A stretch of 64,000 nucleotides of DNA from JBBROS01 sp963752225 (lineage in GTDB: Bacteria; Pseudomonadota; Alphaproteobacteria; Acetobacterales; Acetobacteraceae), in assembly GCA_963752225.1 (NCBI GenBank), contig CAVVXS010000007.1, positions 1 to 64,000 of the forward strand, in the 5' to 3' direction. Positions 28,232 through 36,144 of this stretch are shown here, one piece after another (within the stretch, counting starts at the first letter, position 1; the number at the start of each line of letters is the position of its first letter). The position numbers and the translations under genes were made by a program. The notes beneath the pieces are model-generated. The model did no database searches. It was not told where the DNA came from and was given only the letters and a program-made list of their open reading frames with translations.

Positions 28232-28620
28232 CAGCCGAGCCTCCGCAAGGTGACGACGAGGCAGCCGTCGCGCAGGTCGCGTCCGGACAGTTCGTAGGCG
28301 CCCGGCGGCAGCAGGATTCGGCGCTCGAATCGGCCATACGGCAGCTCCATGCGGTGCACCCGTGCGGCGCGCAGCCCGGCCGGCTGGCGGCGCTGCCCGA
28401 CGATCGCCACCTCGCCATTGCCGATCAGCAGCTCGACGTCGGCCACCTGCACGCCGGGCAGGGCGGCGACGATGACCAGCGCGTCGTCGGTTTCGAGCAG
28501 ATCGACCGGCGGCTCCCAGCCGGCCGACACCGGACGGAACACCTCGCGGTGCAGCCGCTCGGCCCGGACGAGGGCGCCGAGCGCCTCCGTCCACATGGTC
28601 TCGGTAGGATCGCGTGCCAT
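28231..28620 (-). CDS. Hsp20/alpha-crystallin small heat-shock protein
   Basis: 129 residues. The alpha-crystallin domain covers ~36-128: WEPPVDLLETDDALVIVAALPGV, VELLIGNGEVAIVGQR, the conserved FERRILLPPG, and LRDGCLVVTLRRLG. ATP-independent holdase for unfolding proteins. It is coupled to lon by a one-base overlap, pairing a holdase with a protease. The short N-terminal arm and absence of an IxI tail suggest small oligomers, which is inference. Confidence 0.9.
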
Positions 28621-28774
28621 GCTCGGGTCCTGACGCTATGCCGAGGGGGCACCTTGTCCCGGCACGCGGGCAAACGTCCAGGCCCGTAGCGCCTCGGCGG
28701 CAAGGCCGCCGGCGCCCGCACGGTCGGCCGATCCGGCGGTTGGCGGGCGACAGCGGCGCTCGGCGCCCGCCGTA

Positions 28775-29626
28775 TCAGTGCATGAGGAGGGTCGGCAGCG
28801 GCGGCGCGCGCAGGATCCGGCGGGTAAAGCCGCCGAACACGAATTCGCGCACGCGACCATGACCGTAGGCGCCCATCAGCAGCAGCCCCGCTTCCTGCCG
28901 TGCCGCCTCGGCCAGAAGCGCCTCGGCCGGCTCGTGGGTGCGATCGTGCCCGAGCGTCACCAGCTCGGTCGCCGGGTTGTGCCGGCGCAGGCTGTCGACG
29001 AGGCGCGCGCCGGACAGGTCGGCGGCCGAACCCTCGGTGACCGCGACCACGACCACGCGAACGGCGCCGGCGATGAACGGCAGCCCGGCGGTGACGGCGC
29101 GGGCCGCTTCGGGACTGTTCTTCCAGGCCAGCACGACGGTGCCGGCCGGCGCCGGGACCGCCGTTGCCGGCAGCAGCAGCATCGGCCTGCCGGCGCTCAG
29201 CAAGACGTGCTCGAGGATGCCGAGCGGGATCCCCTCGCGGCCCGGATCGCGGCCGGCAACCAGCAGGTCGGACGTCCGGCCATGCTCGGCCAGGCATGCC
29301 GCCGCCTTGCCGGTCAGCGGCCGCCATTCCATTGTCTCGGCCGCGGCACCCGCCTCCGAACGGGCTTGCTCGAACGCCGCCCGGGCCGCCGCCTCGCGCC
29401 GGATGCTGTCCTCGATCAGGTCGTCGATGACGGTGCCGACCGCCGCCGCGCCCGGCGCGCCGGCCGACACCAGGGATGCGGCCAGCTCGTCGCTGCCGGG
29501 CCGCACGTGCACCGCCGCGAGATGGGCGCCGAACCCGCGGGCGATCGCCACCGCCCCGCGCAGCACGTCCGCGTCGCCCGGGAGGCCCGTCAACGGCACG
29601 AGCACGGTCTTGATCGCCCCGGCCAT
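28775..29626 (-). CDS. Tandem universal stress protein (UspA family)
   Basis: 283 residues with two Usp domains. The first (~1-150) starts KTVLVPLTGLPGDADVL and has a degenerate nucleotide loop; the second (~160-283) starts GTVVLAWKNSPEAARAV and ends with the ATP-binding loop G-x2-G-HGRxRExxFGG. Ten bases separate it from the CBS-BON gene upstream, and 154 bp separate it from hsp20 downstream. UspA proteins support survival in growth arrest and low oxygen, consistent with the FNR box upstream. Confidence 0.9.
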   Translation of the reverse strand: MAGAIKTVLVPLTGLPGDADVLRGAVAIARGFGAHLAAVHVRPGSDELAASLVSAGAPGAAAVGTVIDDLIEDSIRREAAARAAFEQARSEAGAAAETMEWRPLTGKAAACLAEHGRTSDLLVAGRDPGREGIPLGILEHVLLSAGRPMLLLPATAVPAPAGTVVLAWKNSPEAARAVTAGLPFIAGAVRVVVVAVTEGSAADLSGARLVDSLRRHNPATELVTLGHDRTHEPAEALLAEAARQEAGLLLMGAYGHGRVREFVFGGFTRRILRAPPLPTLLMH

Positions 29627-29636
29627 GGCGGGCCGC

Positions 29637-30389
29637 TCAGGCCAGCGGAAAGGTGGAGGTGGGCGCCACCGAAGCGGGATAGTTCGCCTTCGACCACGGG
29701 CCGAGCTCCGACAGGCCGTCGGCGACGAAGGTGTGGTCCTGGACGCGCTTGACGCCGGGCACGCCCTCGGCGGCGATCCGCAACGCGGTCTGCTCGGCCT
29801 CCGACCCGACCATGCCCCACAGGTGCACGTGGCCGTCGGCGACGATCACGTTGCTGTCGGAGTGCAAGCCCCAGCGATATTGCGCGAAGGCGTGCAGCAC
29901 CGCGTCGCGCAGCCGCGCATCGGCGTCCGCGCGGTCCGGCGGCACTGTGCGGTGCGCGGCGATCGCCTGCACCAGGTTGGCGCGGCTGACCAGCCCGACC
30001 AGCGTGCCGTCCGCGTCCAGCACCGGCACGCGCTTCACGCCGCGCGTTTCGAACAGCTCCGCGATGTCGGCAAGCGGCGTATCGAGCTGCACGCACAGGG
30101 CCGGTTCGGTCATGATCTCGCGCACGACGCGGCCATGCGCATGGACGAAGTCGCTCGCCAGCCTGGCGGTCGAGGTGAACAGCTCGGCCCAGCGGCTGCG
30201 CCGGCGCTCGGTGCCGAGCTCGGCCCGGCGGCACAGATCGCCTTCCGTGACCATGCCGACCACGCGGCCGTGGTCCACCACCGGGGCGCCGCTGATACCC
30301 CGCTCGACCAGGAGGTTGGCCAGCGAGATCACCGGCAGGTCGGGCGGGACGGAAACGACGGTGCGGGTCATGACGTCGCGCGCTTGCAT
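29637..30389 (-). CDS. CBS-pair protein with C-terminal BON domain
   Basis: 250 residues. CBS1 at ~1-60 (MQARDVMTRTVVSVPPD, GISGAPVVDHGRVVGMVTEGDL), CBS2 at ~95-150 (VREIMTEPALCVQLDTPL, VKRVPVLDADGTLVGLVSR), and a BON domain at ~160-230 (LRDAVLHAF, NVIVADGHVHLWGMVGSEAE, GVPGVKRVQDH). CBS pairs bind adenosyl ligands; BON domains are thought to contact membranes or other proteins. A GGAGG site precedes ATG 30389. First gene of the UspA-Hsp20-Lon unit and divergent from 30548, with an FNR-type box between. Confidence 0.9.
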   Translation of the reverse strand: MQARDVMTRTVVSVPPDLPVISLANLLVERGISGAPVVDHGRVVGMVTEGDLCRRAELGTERRRSRWAELFTSTARLASDFVHAHGRVVREIMTEPALCVQLDTPLADIAELFETRGVKRVPVLDADGTLVGLVSRANLVQAIAAHRTVPPDRADADARLRDAVLHAFAQYRWGLHSDSNVIVADGHVHLWGMVGSEAEQTALRIAAEGVPGVKRVQDHTFVADGLSELGPWSKANYPASVAPTSTFPLA

Positions 30390-30500
30390 GATGTGCCTCC
30401 ACGAATGCCGGACCAGATCAGCGCAGCGCGCGAGGCAGCGCCTTGATCCAGATCATCCCATCCCGGCTTGGCGGGGGTCGGCACGGATTTCCCGGCTGGT

Positions 30501-30514
30501 TTGACTTAGGTCAA
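30501..30514. promoter_or_regulatory. FNR/FixK-type box between divergent units
   Basis: TTGAC-TTAG-GTCAA, a perfect dyad (5-bp arms). Its centre lies 118 bp from the CBS-BON start and about 40 bp from the plus-strand start at 30548. It could drive the CBS-BON-UspA-Hsp20-Lon unit, the plus-strand gene, or both. Confidence 0.7.
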
Positions 30515-30547
30515 TCTCTTCCTGCCCGGCTTGGCCGACGTGTCCGG

Positions 30548-31012
30548 ATGCACCAGCCGACGACAATGCCGGAGCTTGTGGTCGAGACGCTGCCGTCGGA
30601 GCGGGCGCGGCTCGCTTATCCGCTGCTGCTGCAGGCGCTGCCGGCACTGACTCTCGACGATTGGCTGGGCTTCACCCGGCAAGTCGCGCGCAGCGGCCGA
30701 CACGTGCCGGCCGGGATCCTGGTCGCGCGCCGATCCGGGACGCCGTACTTGTGCGGCGCGCTGTGCTTCCGCCGCGATCCCGACCCGCAAGCCGGCGCCG
30801 TGCTGACGGCGGAGCATCTGGTGGCACTCGACCTGTTATACCCGCAGGCGGTGATGACGGCGATGCTGCAGGCGCTCGACGCCGTGGCCGTCACCCTGTC
30901 CTGCCAGGCAATCCGGGTGATGCTGCCGGCGCCCCGGCCGGACGAGATGGGCTGGGCGGGCGGCGAGTATCACCAGGCCGGCATCGTGCTCGACCGCCGC
31001 ACCCGCTCCTGA
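30548..31012 (+). CDS. Hypothetical protein in the FNR-linked stress cluster
   Basis: 154 residues (MHQPTTMPELVVETLPSE). I do not recognise the family; the alternation of helices and strands, with LTAEHLVALDLLYP and IRVMLPAPRPDE, is compatible with a small alpha/beta fold, possibly acetyltransferase-like. With the FNR box centred near 30507.5, a class-II transcript would begin about 30549, so the ATG at 30566 (MPELVVET) may be the real start; an upstream in-frame start at 30443 lies before the box and is unlikely. No signal peptide or membrane segment. Confidence 0.75.
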   Translation: MHQPTTMPELVVETLPSERARLAYPLLLQALPALTLDDWLGFTRQVARSGRHVPAGILVARRSGTPYLCGALCFRRDPDPQAGAVLTAEHLVALDLLYPQAVMTAMLQALDAVAVTLSCQAIRVMLPAPRPDEMGWAGGEYHQAGIVLDRRTRS

Positions 31013-31021
31013 GCCGAAGGC

Positions 31022-31312
31022 TCACGTCATCGCCAGCACGCACCCGGCCACCGCGTCGACGCGGATCAGCGCGTCGCGCACGTTGTTCGCGCCGGCAACG
31101 TCGCGCGCCGCCGCGCACAATGCCGCGGCGAACGCCTCGTCGGCGACGAAGCCCTCGACCGTGACGACGCCGTCGGTGACGAACAGCTGAGCGGGGGCGT
31201 CCGCACTCCAGGGCTGCCGCTCCAGCGCCTGCCGCAAGGTCCGGCTCAACGCCAGGTCGATGTCGCTCGGCGTTTGGGCCGGGGCGGCCGGTTTGGTCGT
31301 GATGACGATCAT
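31022..31312 (-). CDS. BON-domain-like small protein
   Basis: 96 residues: LSRTLRQALERQPWSADAPAQLFVTDGVVTVEGFVADEAFAAALCAAARDVAGANNVRDALI has the helix-strand-strand-helix-strand plan of a BON domain, with the VTVEGFV strand where VTLEGxV is usual. No signal peptide. Last gene of the HdeD-CBS-BON unit, 28 bp after the CBS gene. This unit thus supplies CBS and BON on separate chains where the neighbouring operon has them fused. Confidence 0.75.
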   Translation of the reverse strand: MIVITTKPAAPAQTPSDIDLALSRTLRQALERQPWSADAPAQLFVTDGVVTVEGFVADEAFAAALCAAARDVAGANNVRDALIRVDAVAGCVLAMT

Positions 31313-31340
31313 GGGACGCCTCGCCGTTGCAGGGCCGCGC

Positions 31341-31811
31341 TCACACCAGCATCGCCGGCGCCCGTGCCAGGGCGCGGATTATGTCGGCACGGCTGACGAT
31401 GCCGACGACGCGGCCATCGCGCAGGATCGGGATGCGCCGCACCGCATGCTTGACCATCAGCTCGGCGAGTTCGGGCAGGGTCGTCCGTTCGGTCGCGGTG
31501 ACGACGTGCCGGGCCATGATCTCGGCGGCGGTACGGTGGTCGCGTCGGATGTAGTCGAGGAAGTCCGGCGACAGCTCCTCGCCCTCGGCCAGTGCCGTCA
31601 GCCACCAATCCCGCCGCTGCCGCGCCGTTTCGCGGAACGGCCGCAGCACGTCCGCTTCGGTCACGATCCCGGCCAGCGTGCCGTCGGCTTCGCAGACCGG
31701 AACGGCGCTGATGCCGCGCTCGGCCAGCAACGCCGCGATCTCGGCGAGGCTCGCCTGCGGCGTCACCGTCACGACCGGGTGCGTCATCAGCGTGGATGCT
31801 TCGATGCTCAT
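31341..31811 (-). CDS. CBS-pair protein
   Basis: 156 residues: CBS1 at ~5-60 (LMTHPVVTVTPQASL, GISAVPVCEADGTLAGIVTEADVL), a helical insert at ~60-95 (RRDWWLTALAEGEELSPDFLDYIRRD), and CBS2 at ~97-150 (IMARHVVTATERTTL, VRRIPILRDGRVVGIVSRADIIRAL). The insert carries a motif also seen in the CBS-BON protein at 29637 (W-x2-LFTS...DFVHAHGR), which suggests common descent. Likely an adenylate-responsive regulator. It follows the HdeD gene by 15 bp. Confidence 0.9.
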   Translation of the reverse strand: MSIEASTLMTHPVVTVTPQASLAEIAALLAERGISAVPVCEADGTLAGIVTEADVLRPFRETARQRRDWWLTALAEGEELSPDFLDYIRRDHRTAAEIMARHVVTATERTTLPELAELMVKHAVRRIPILRDGRVVGIVSRADIIRALARAPAMLV

Positions 31812-31826
31812 CGGTTGCTCCCCCTA

Positions 31827-32462
31827 TCAAGCCAAAGCCGCTGACGCCGCCGCCCGGCGCAGCCGCAGCGACAGCGCGATCAGCGCCAACCCGAACAGCA
31901 GGGCGTAGGCGGCCAGCCACCAGGTCAGCACCACGGCGCCGGCAGCCGGCCAGGCGAACAGCCCGGCGCCCCACAGCAGCGACGCCATTCCGGCCAGCGC
32001 CATCCATCCGCGGCCCCGCACCGCGGGCAGCGCGAGCGCCGCCGCCAGCACCACCGCGCCGCTCACGAACGCCCAAGCGGCGGCAAGGGCGACAAAGGCC
32101 AGCACCGTCTCGATCGGCGCCAGCAGCAGCGCCGCGGCCAGCGCCAAGTCGAGCACGCCTTCGAGCACCAGCAAGCCCCAGCGTTCGCGGTGCACGGCGG
32201 CGCGCGCCGCCGACCCGATCGCCAGCACGCCGTCGGCCAGCAGGTAGGCGGCGGCAACCAGCAGCAGCGTGCCGATCGTCGGCACCGGCAGGATCAGCGC
32301 CATCAGCCCGAACAGCACCGCCGTCGCGCCGCGCAGGGCGACGGTCCACCAGCGGCGATACAGCACCAGCGCGCCGGCGGGGAGGATGTCGAGCACTGCG
32401 CCCGACAGGACCGCCGCCGGGAGCGGGTCGGCGGCGGGATGGTTCAGGCTCGAGGTGGTCAC
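31827..32462 (-). CDS. HdeD/DUF308-family membrane protein
   Basis: 211 residues with about six hydrophobic helices in pairs (ATAVLFGLMALILPV, GTLLLVAAAYLLADGVLAIG, LDLALAAALLLAPIE, then AFVSGAVVLAAALAL), the layout of HdeD, linked to acid and general stress. The frame is open to 32492, but GTG at 32462 is better: it has the ribosome site GGGGAGA about eight bases upstream and lies downstream of the start expected from the FNR box at 32519. First gene of the HdeD-CBS-BON unit. Confidence 0.85.
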   Translation of the reverse strand: MTTSSLNHPAADPLPAAVLSGAVLDILPAGALVLYRRWWTVALRGATAVLFGLMALILPVPTIGTLLLVAAAYLLADGVLAIGSAARAAVHRERWGLLVLEGVLDLALAAALLLAPIETVLAFVALAAAWAFVSGAVVLAAALALPAVRGRGWMALAGMASLLWGAGLFAWPAAGAVVLTWWLAAYALLFGLALIALSLRLRRAAASAALA

Positions 32463-32518
32463 GACCGGTCTCCCCGCGTTGCACCGGAGCAACCTGCGGC
32501 ACGACCGACCGCCCGGCG

Positions 32519-32532
32519 TTGATCCAGGTCAA
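32519..32532. promoter_or_regulatory. FNR/FixK-type box upstream of the HdeD unit
   Basis: TTGAT-CCAG-GTCAA, one base from consensus. Centre at about 32525.5; a class-II start would fall near 32484, about 22 bases before GTG 32462 and just upstream of a GGGGAGA ribosome site. Confidence 0.7.
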
Positions 32533-32591
32533 GCGCGACGCAGCCGCCGGCGCTTGGCGATCGCGTGGCGGGCGCCGTGGCGCCCGGAGGG

Positions 32592-33014
32592 TCAGCAGAT
32601 CGGGATGGGGCGGAACATCGGCTCGGGACGGCGCGCGTAGGTCGGCCGGCAATGCCGCAGCAGCGCCGCCTCGATCTGTTCCAGGATGGCGGACGCGGTG
32701 AACGGCTTCTGGATCCAGGCGCTCGCGCCGGCGGCGGCGGCCCGGGATTGCGCGCTGCACGCGCTGCTCACGACGATGACGGGGCGGTCGAAGCGGCTGG
32801 CGCGCAACTCCGCACAGAATGACACGCCGTCGCCGTCCGGAAGCCGCGTGTCCACGACGACGAAATCGAATTCGTCGCCATCGGCGAGCATGAGCGCGCG
32901 CGCCGAACCAAGCTCCGCCGCCACCGTCACGGCAAAGCCGCACTCCTCGAGGAGCTCCGAAAGCAGGTTGCGCACCACATCTTCGTCCTCGACGATCAAA
33001 ACCGACCCAGGCAT
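32592..33014 (-). CDS. Stand-alone response regulator receiver
   Basis: 140 residues from ATG 33014 with GAAGAG upstream. A single receiver domain: acidic pocket in VLIVEDEDVV, phospho-acceptor Asp55 (VVVDTRLPDGDG), Ser83 at the switch position and Lys103 (IQKPF). After the domain there is only a basic tail of about 20 residues (YARRPEPMFRPIPIC), so there is no output domain; it should act by protein contact. No kinase is adjacent; the only one in the window is the MHYT hybrid far to the left. Confidence 0.88.
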   Translation of the reverse strand: MPGSVLIVEDEDVVRNLLSELLEECGFAVTVAAELGSARALMLADGDEFDFVVVDTRLPDGDGVSFCAELRASRFDRPVIVVSSACSAQSRAAAAGASAWIQKPFTASAILEQIEAALLRHCRPTYARRPEPMFRPIPIC

Positions 33015-33074
33015 CGACTCTTCACCGTAGTTACAGCTTGATGAATACCTGAAATTTAACGATCCGATAACGAT

Positions 33075-33089
33075 GTTCGTGTCACGAAC
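33075..33089. promoter_or_regulatory. Perfect inverted repeat, candidate operator
   Basis: GTTCGTG-T-CACGAAC, 7-bp arms around one base, located 61 bp upstream of the response-regulator start and ahead of the ABC operon on the other strand. The symmetry suits a dimeric regulator. No matching binding family is claimed. Confidence 0.45.
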
Positions 33090-33097
33090 TGTTGGAC

Positions 33098-33127
33098 GGC
33101 CCAGCGCGGCCCAGCGCGGCCCAGCGC
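33098..33127. repeat. Three tandem copies of a 10-bp unit
   Basis: GGCCCAGCGC repeated three times without spacer, in the divergent region between the response regulator and the ABC operon. Possible slippage tract; no function evident. Confidence 0.7.
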
Positions 33128-33251
33128 GACGCGTGTGACGCGCTCCGCGGCAGCGCAGCCGTTCGTCCAATCGGGTCGTTCGCAACACGTCGCTTCCAAC
33201 CCTGCGCGACAATCGCTCATGATGCGCGTCGAAACGATCAGGAGCCTGCAC

Positions 33252-34235
33252 ATGACCCTGCGATCCCTGCTTGCCGCGGCCGCCCTGCTCGCGCTCGGCA
33301 CCGCCTCGGCCCTGGCGCAAACCAAGGTCACGTTCGGAACCGACTGGTTGGCCGAGGCCGAGCATGGCGGCTTCTACCAAGCCCTGGCGACCGGGCTGTA
33401 CAAGAAGCACGGGCTCGAGGTGACCATCCGGATGGGAGGGCCGCAGAACAACCCGCCGCAGCAGATCGCGGCCGGCGTGGTGGACTTCCAGATGTCGTCC
33501 GGCAGCTTCGCGGCGCTGTCGATGGCGCAGCAGGACATCCCGGTGGTTGCGGTCGCCGCGTTCTTCCAGAAGGACCCGCAGGTGCTCATCAGCCATCCCG
33601 GCGCCGGCAACGACACGCTCGCGTCGATGAAGGGCAAGCCGGTCATGATCTCGACCGCGGCGCGGCAGCAGTTCTGGCTGTTCCTGAAAGCCAAGTTCGG
33701 CTTTACCGACGACCAAGTCCGCCCATACGCCTTCTCCCTGGCGCCGTTCCTGGCGGACCCGAAGGCGATCCAGCAAGGGCTCGTCTCGTCCGAACCGTAT
33801 CAGATCGAGAAAGCGACCGGGATCAAGCCGGTGGTCAACCTGCTGGCCGATACCGGCTTTGCCAACTACTCGGACATCGTGCTGGTGCAATCCAAGATGG
33901 TCCGCGACAAACCCGAGATCGTGCGTGCCTTTGTCGAGGCGTCGATCGAAGGCTGGCGCGACTACATGAAGGACCCGGCAGCCGGGAACGCGCTGATCCG
34001 CAAAGACAACCCCGACATGCCGCAGGACGTGCTCGATGCGGCGGTGAAGACCATGCGGGAGTATGGCATCGTCGATGGCGGCGATGCGAAGACGCTGGGG
34101 CTGGGGGCGATGACCGAAGAACGCTGGAAGTCGCTGTTCGAGACGATGGCGGCGGAAGGGCTGTACAAGCCAGACCTCGACTTCCATCGCGCGTTCACGC
34201 TGCAGTTCGTGAACAAGCGCTACGGCATGGAGTGA
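33252..34235 (+). CDS. ABC importer substrate-binding protein, NMT1/THI5-like
   Basis: 327 residues from ATG 33252 with CAGGAG upstream; earlier in-frame starts would bury the signal peptide. Signal peptide ~1-23 (MTLRSLLAAAALLALGTASALAQ). The mature protein begins TKVTFGTDWLAEAEHGGFYQALATGLY, the PF09084 pattern in which W and H contact pyrimidine-like or sulfonate ligands. Periplasmic. The ligand is not certain: this family binds thiamine precursors, alkanesulfonates, nitrate and others. First gene of a three-gene operon with ATPase and permease. Confidence 0.9.
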   Translation: MTLRSLLAAAALLALGTASALAQTKVTFGTDWLAEAEHGGFYQALATGLYKKHGLEVTIRMGGPQNNPPQQIAAGVVDFQMSSGSFAALSMAQQDIPVVAVAAFFQKDPQVLISHPGAGNDTLASMKGKPVMISTAARQQFWLFLKAKFGFTDDQVRPYAFSLAPFLADPKAIQQGLVSSEPYQIEKATGIKPVVNLLADTGFANYSDIVLVQSKMVRDKPEIVRAFVEASIEGWRDYMKDPAAGNALIRKDNPDMPQDVLDAAVKTMREYGIVDGGDAKTLGLGAMTEERWKSLFETMAAEGLYKPDLDFHRAFTLQFVNKRYGME

Positions 34236-34317
34236 CGGGCGCGTCCGCCCGGCATCGGCCCGCACGTCCCCATCACGGCCGTCGGGGCACGCCGCTTGCG
34301 TATGGTCCCGGCGACCC

Positions 34318-35112
34318 ATGACCGCTCATCCCCCATCCGCTCTGGCCGGCCTGCACCAGGTCGGGAAAACCTTCTCCAACGGCACGGTGGCGCTAGAGGG
34401 CGTCGACCTCGCGGTGCGCCGTGGCGAGTTCCTGAGCCTGCTGGGCCCGTCCGGCTGCGGCAAGTCGACCGCGTTGCGGCTGCTGGCCGGCTTGACCGAG
34501 CCGACCACCGGCCGGGTCGAGCGGGCGGCGGGGGGAGCGGCCCGGCTCGGCTTCGTGTTCCAGGAACCGACCCTGATGCCGTGGCGGACGGTGGAAGGGA
34601 ACGTGCGCCTGCCGCTGCAGCTGCAGGGCGTGCGTCGCGCCGAGGCGGCGCCGCGCGTAGCCGAGGCGCTGGCCCGGGTGGGGCTCGCCGGGTTCGAACG
34701 GTCCTATCCGCGGCAGCTCTCGGGCGGCATGAAGATGCGGGTGTCGATCGCCCGCGCGCTCGCGACCCGGCCGGCGATCCTGCTGATGGACGAGCCATTC
34801 GCTGCCCTCGACGAAATCACCCGCGCCCGGCTGAACGACGACCTGCTGCGGCTTTGGCAAAGCGAGCAGCTGACGATCGTGTTCGTGACCCACAGCGTGT
34901 ACGAGAGCGTGTTCCTCAGCAGCCGCATCGTGGTGATGGCGCCGCGGCCGGGGCGGGTGGCGGCCGATCTGCCGATGCAGGCGCCGGTCGCGCGAGACGA
35001 GGAGTACCGCACCAGCGACGCCTACATGCACGACTGCCGCCGGGTGTCGGCGGCGTTGAAGGCGGCCATGGGCGAAGCGGCTGCCGCGCGGGAGCCGGTC
35101 CATGCCGGCTGA
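34318..35112 (+). CDS. ABC transporter ATPase (SsuB/TauB type)
   Basis: 264 residues. Walker A GPSGCGKST, Q-loop VFQEPTLMPW, signature LSGGMKMRVSIARAL, Walker B ILLMDEPFAALD, and the switch His in VFVTHSVYE. The Q-loop PTLMPW form is usual for nitrate/sulfonate/taurine-type importers. Its last codons overlap the permease start by 11 bp, so both are coupled. Energises import of the ligand bound by the protein at 33252. Confidence 0.92.
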   Translation: MTAHPPSALAGLHQVGKTFSNGTVALEGVDLAVRRGEFLSLLGPSGCGKSTALRLLAGLTEPTTGRVERAAGGAARLGFVFQEPTLMPWRTVEGNVRLPLQLQGVRRAEAAPRVAEALARVGLAGFERSYPRQLSGGMKMRVSIARALATRPAILLMDEPFAALDEITRARLNDDLLRLWQSEQLTIVFVTHSVYESVFLSSRIVVMAPRPGRVAADLPMQAPVARDEEYRTSDAYMHDCRRVSAALKAAMGEAAAAREPVHAG

Positions 35113-35914
35113 CGCGGCCCGGTCTGCGTTCGGCCAACGGCTGCTGCTTGCCGCGCTGCCGTTTCTGGTGGGCCTCGCCTTCCTGGGCGCTTGGGAGGCG
35201 ACGGTGCGCATCGCCGAGATCCCGGTCTACGTGCTGCCGGGACCGCTGCGCATCGCGTCCAAGCTAGTGGAGGATTGGGGCACGCTGTCGGCGTCGCTGC
35301 TGGTGACGCTCAAGGTCACGTTCCTGGCCCTGACAGCCGCGGTGGTCGGCGGCGGCGGGCTCGCGATCCTGTTCGCGCAGTCACGCTGGATCGAGGCGAG
35401 CCTGTTTCCGTACGCCGTCATCCTGCAGGTGACGCCGATCGTGGCGATCGCCCCGCTGATCCTGATCTATATCCCGAACACGACGCTCGCCTTGCTGGTC
35501 TGTGCCTGGCTGGTGGCGTTCTTCCCGATCCTGTCCAACACCACTCTCGGGCTGAACTCGGTCGACCACAATTTCCTCGACTTGATGAAGCTGTACGGGG
35601 CGCGGCGCAGCCAGGTGCTGTGGTTCCTGCGGCTTCCGGGCGCGATGCCCTATTTCCTGGGCGGCTTGCGGATCGCCGGCGGGCTCAGCCTGATCGGCGC
35701 CGTCGTGGCGGAGTTCACCGCCGGCACCGCGACCGCCGGCAGCGGGCTCGCTTACCGGATCCTGGAAAGCGGCTACCGGCTCGACATTGCCCGCATGTAT
35801 GCGGCGCTGGTGCTGCTGTCGGTCACCGGGATCCTCATCTTCGCCGCGTTCAGCTTGCTGAGCTGGCTGCTGCTGCATCGCTGGCACGAGAGTGCAGCCC
35901 GTCGCGAGACCTAG
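35102..35914 (+). CDS. ABC transporter permease (SsuC/TauC type)
   Basis: 270 residues with about six membrane helices and the EAA loop LMKLYGARRSQVLWFLRLPGAMPYFLGGLRI, typical of BPD_transp_1 permeases of the nitrate/sulfonate/taurine/thiamine-precursor group. Start ATG 35102 lies inside the ATPase gene. Last gene of the operon; a hairpin at 36005-36021 may end it. Confidence 0.92.
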   Translation: MPADAARSAFGQRLLLAALPFLVGLAFLGAWEATVRIAEIPVYVLPGPLRIASKLVEDWGTLSASLLVTLKVTFLALTAAVVGGGGLAILFAQSRWIEASLFPYAVILQVTPIVAIAPLILIYIPNTTLALLVCAWLVAFFPILSNTTLGLNSVDHNFLDLMKLYGARRSQVLWFLRLPGAMPYFLGGLRIAGGLSLIGAVVAEFTAGTATAGSGLAYRILESGYRLDIARMYAALVLLSVTGILIFAAFSLLSWLLLHRWHESAARRET

Positions 35915-36004
35915 CAGAATGCGGGAAGACGATGGGCTCCATTAGGGCGAGGCGCCCCGAACCTCGAGTCCGGGATTTCAAGGGCTTGCCTTTGACGGGG
36001 TTCA

Positions 36005-36021
36005 AAGGGGCAGAGCCCCTT
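36005..36021 (+). terminator. Hairpin after the ABC operon
   Basis: AAGGGGC-AGA-GCCCCTT, a perfect 7-bp stem with a 3-base loop, 91 bp after the permease stop. No long T run follows, so rho-independent termination is only possible, as is a repeat-type hairpin. Confidence 0.45.
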
Positions 36022-36144
36022 GTCTTCGTCCCAGGCCCACGCGCTTCACTCAACCTGCTAGACTTGCTCCAGGCGGCAAGACCTGCCGCAGACGGAGCCT
36101 CGATGATCGACCGGACCTACACCCCGCTGCGCGAGCGTTGAGCG

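Noticed and set aside
33015..33251. Thiamine riboswitch before the NMT1-type importer
   Set aside because: No CTGAGA or matching thi-box core is visible, so thiamine precursors cannot be inferred from regulation.
32592..34319. A 575-residue minus-strand protein covering the response regulator
   Set aside because: Only the last 140 residues are a receiver. The rest is antisense to the signal-peptide-bearing ABC binding protein and has no domain.
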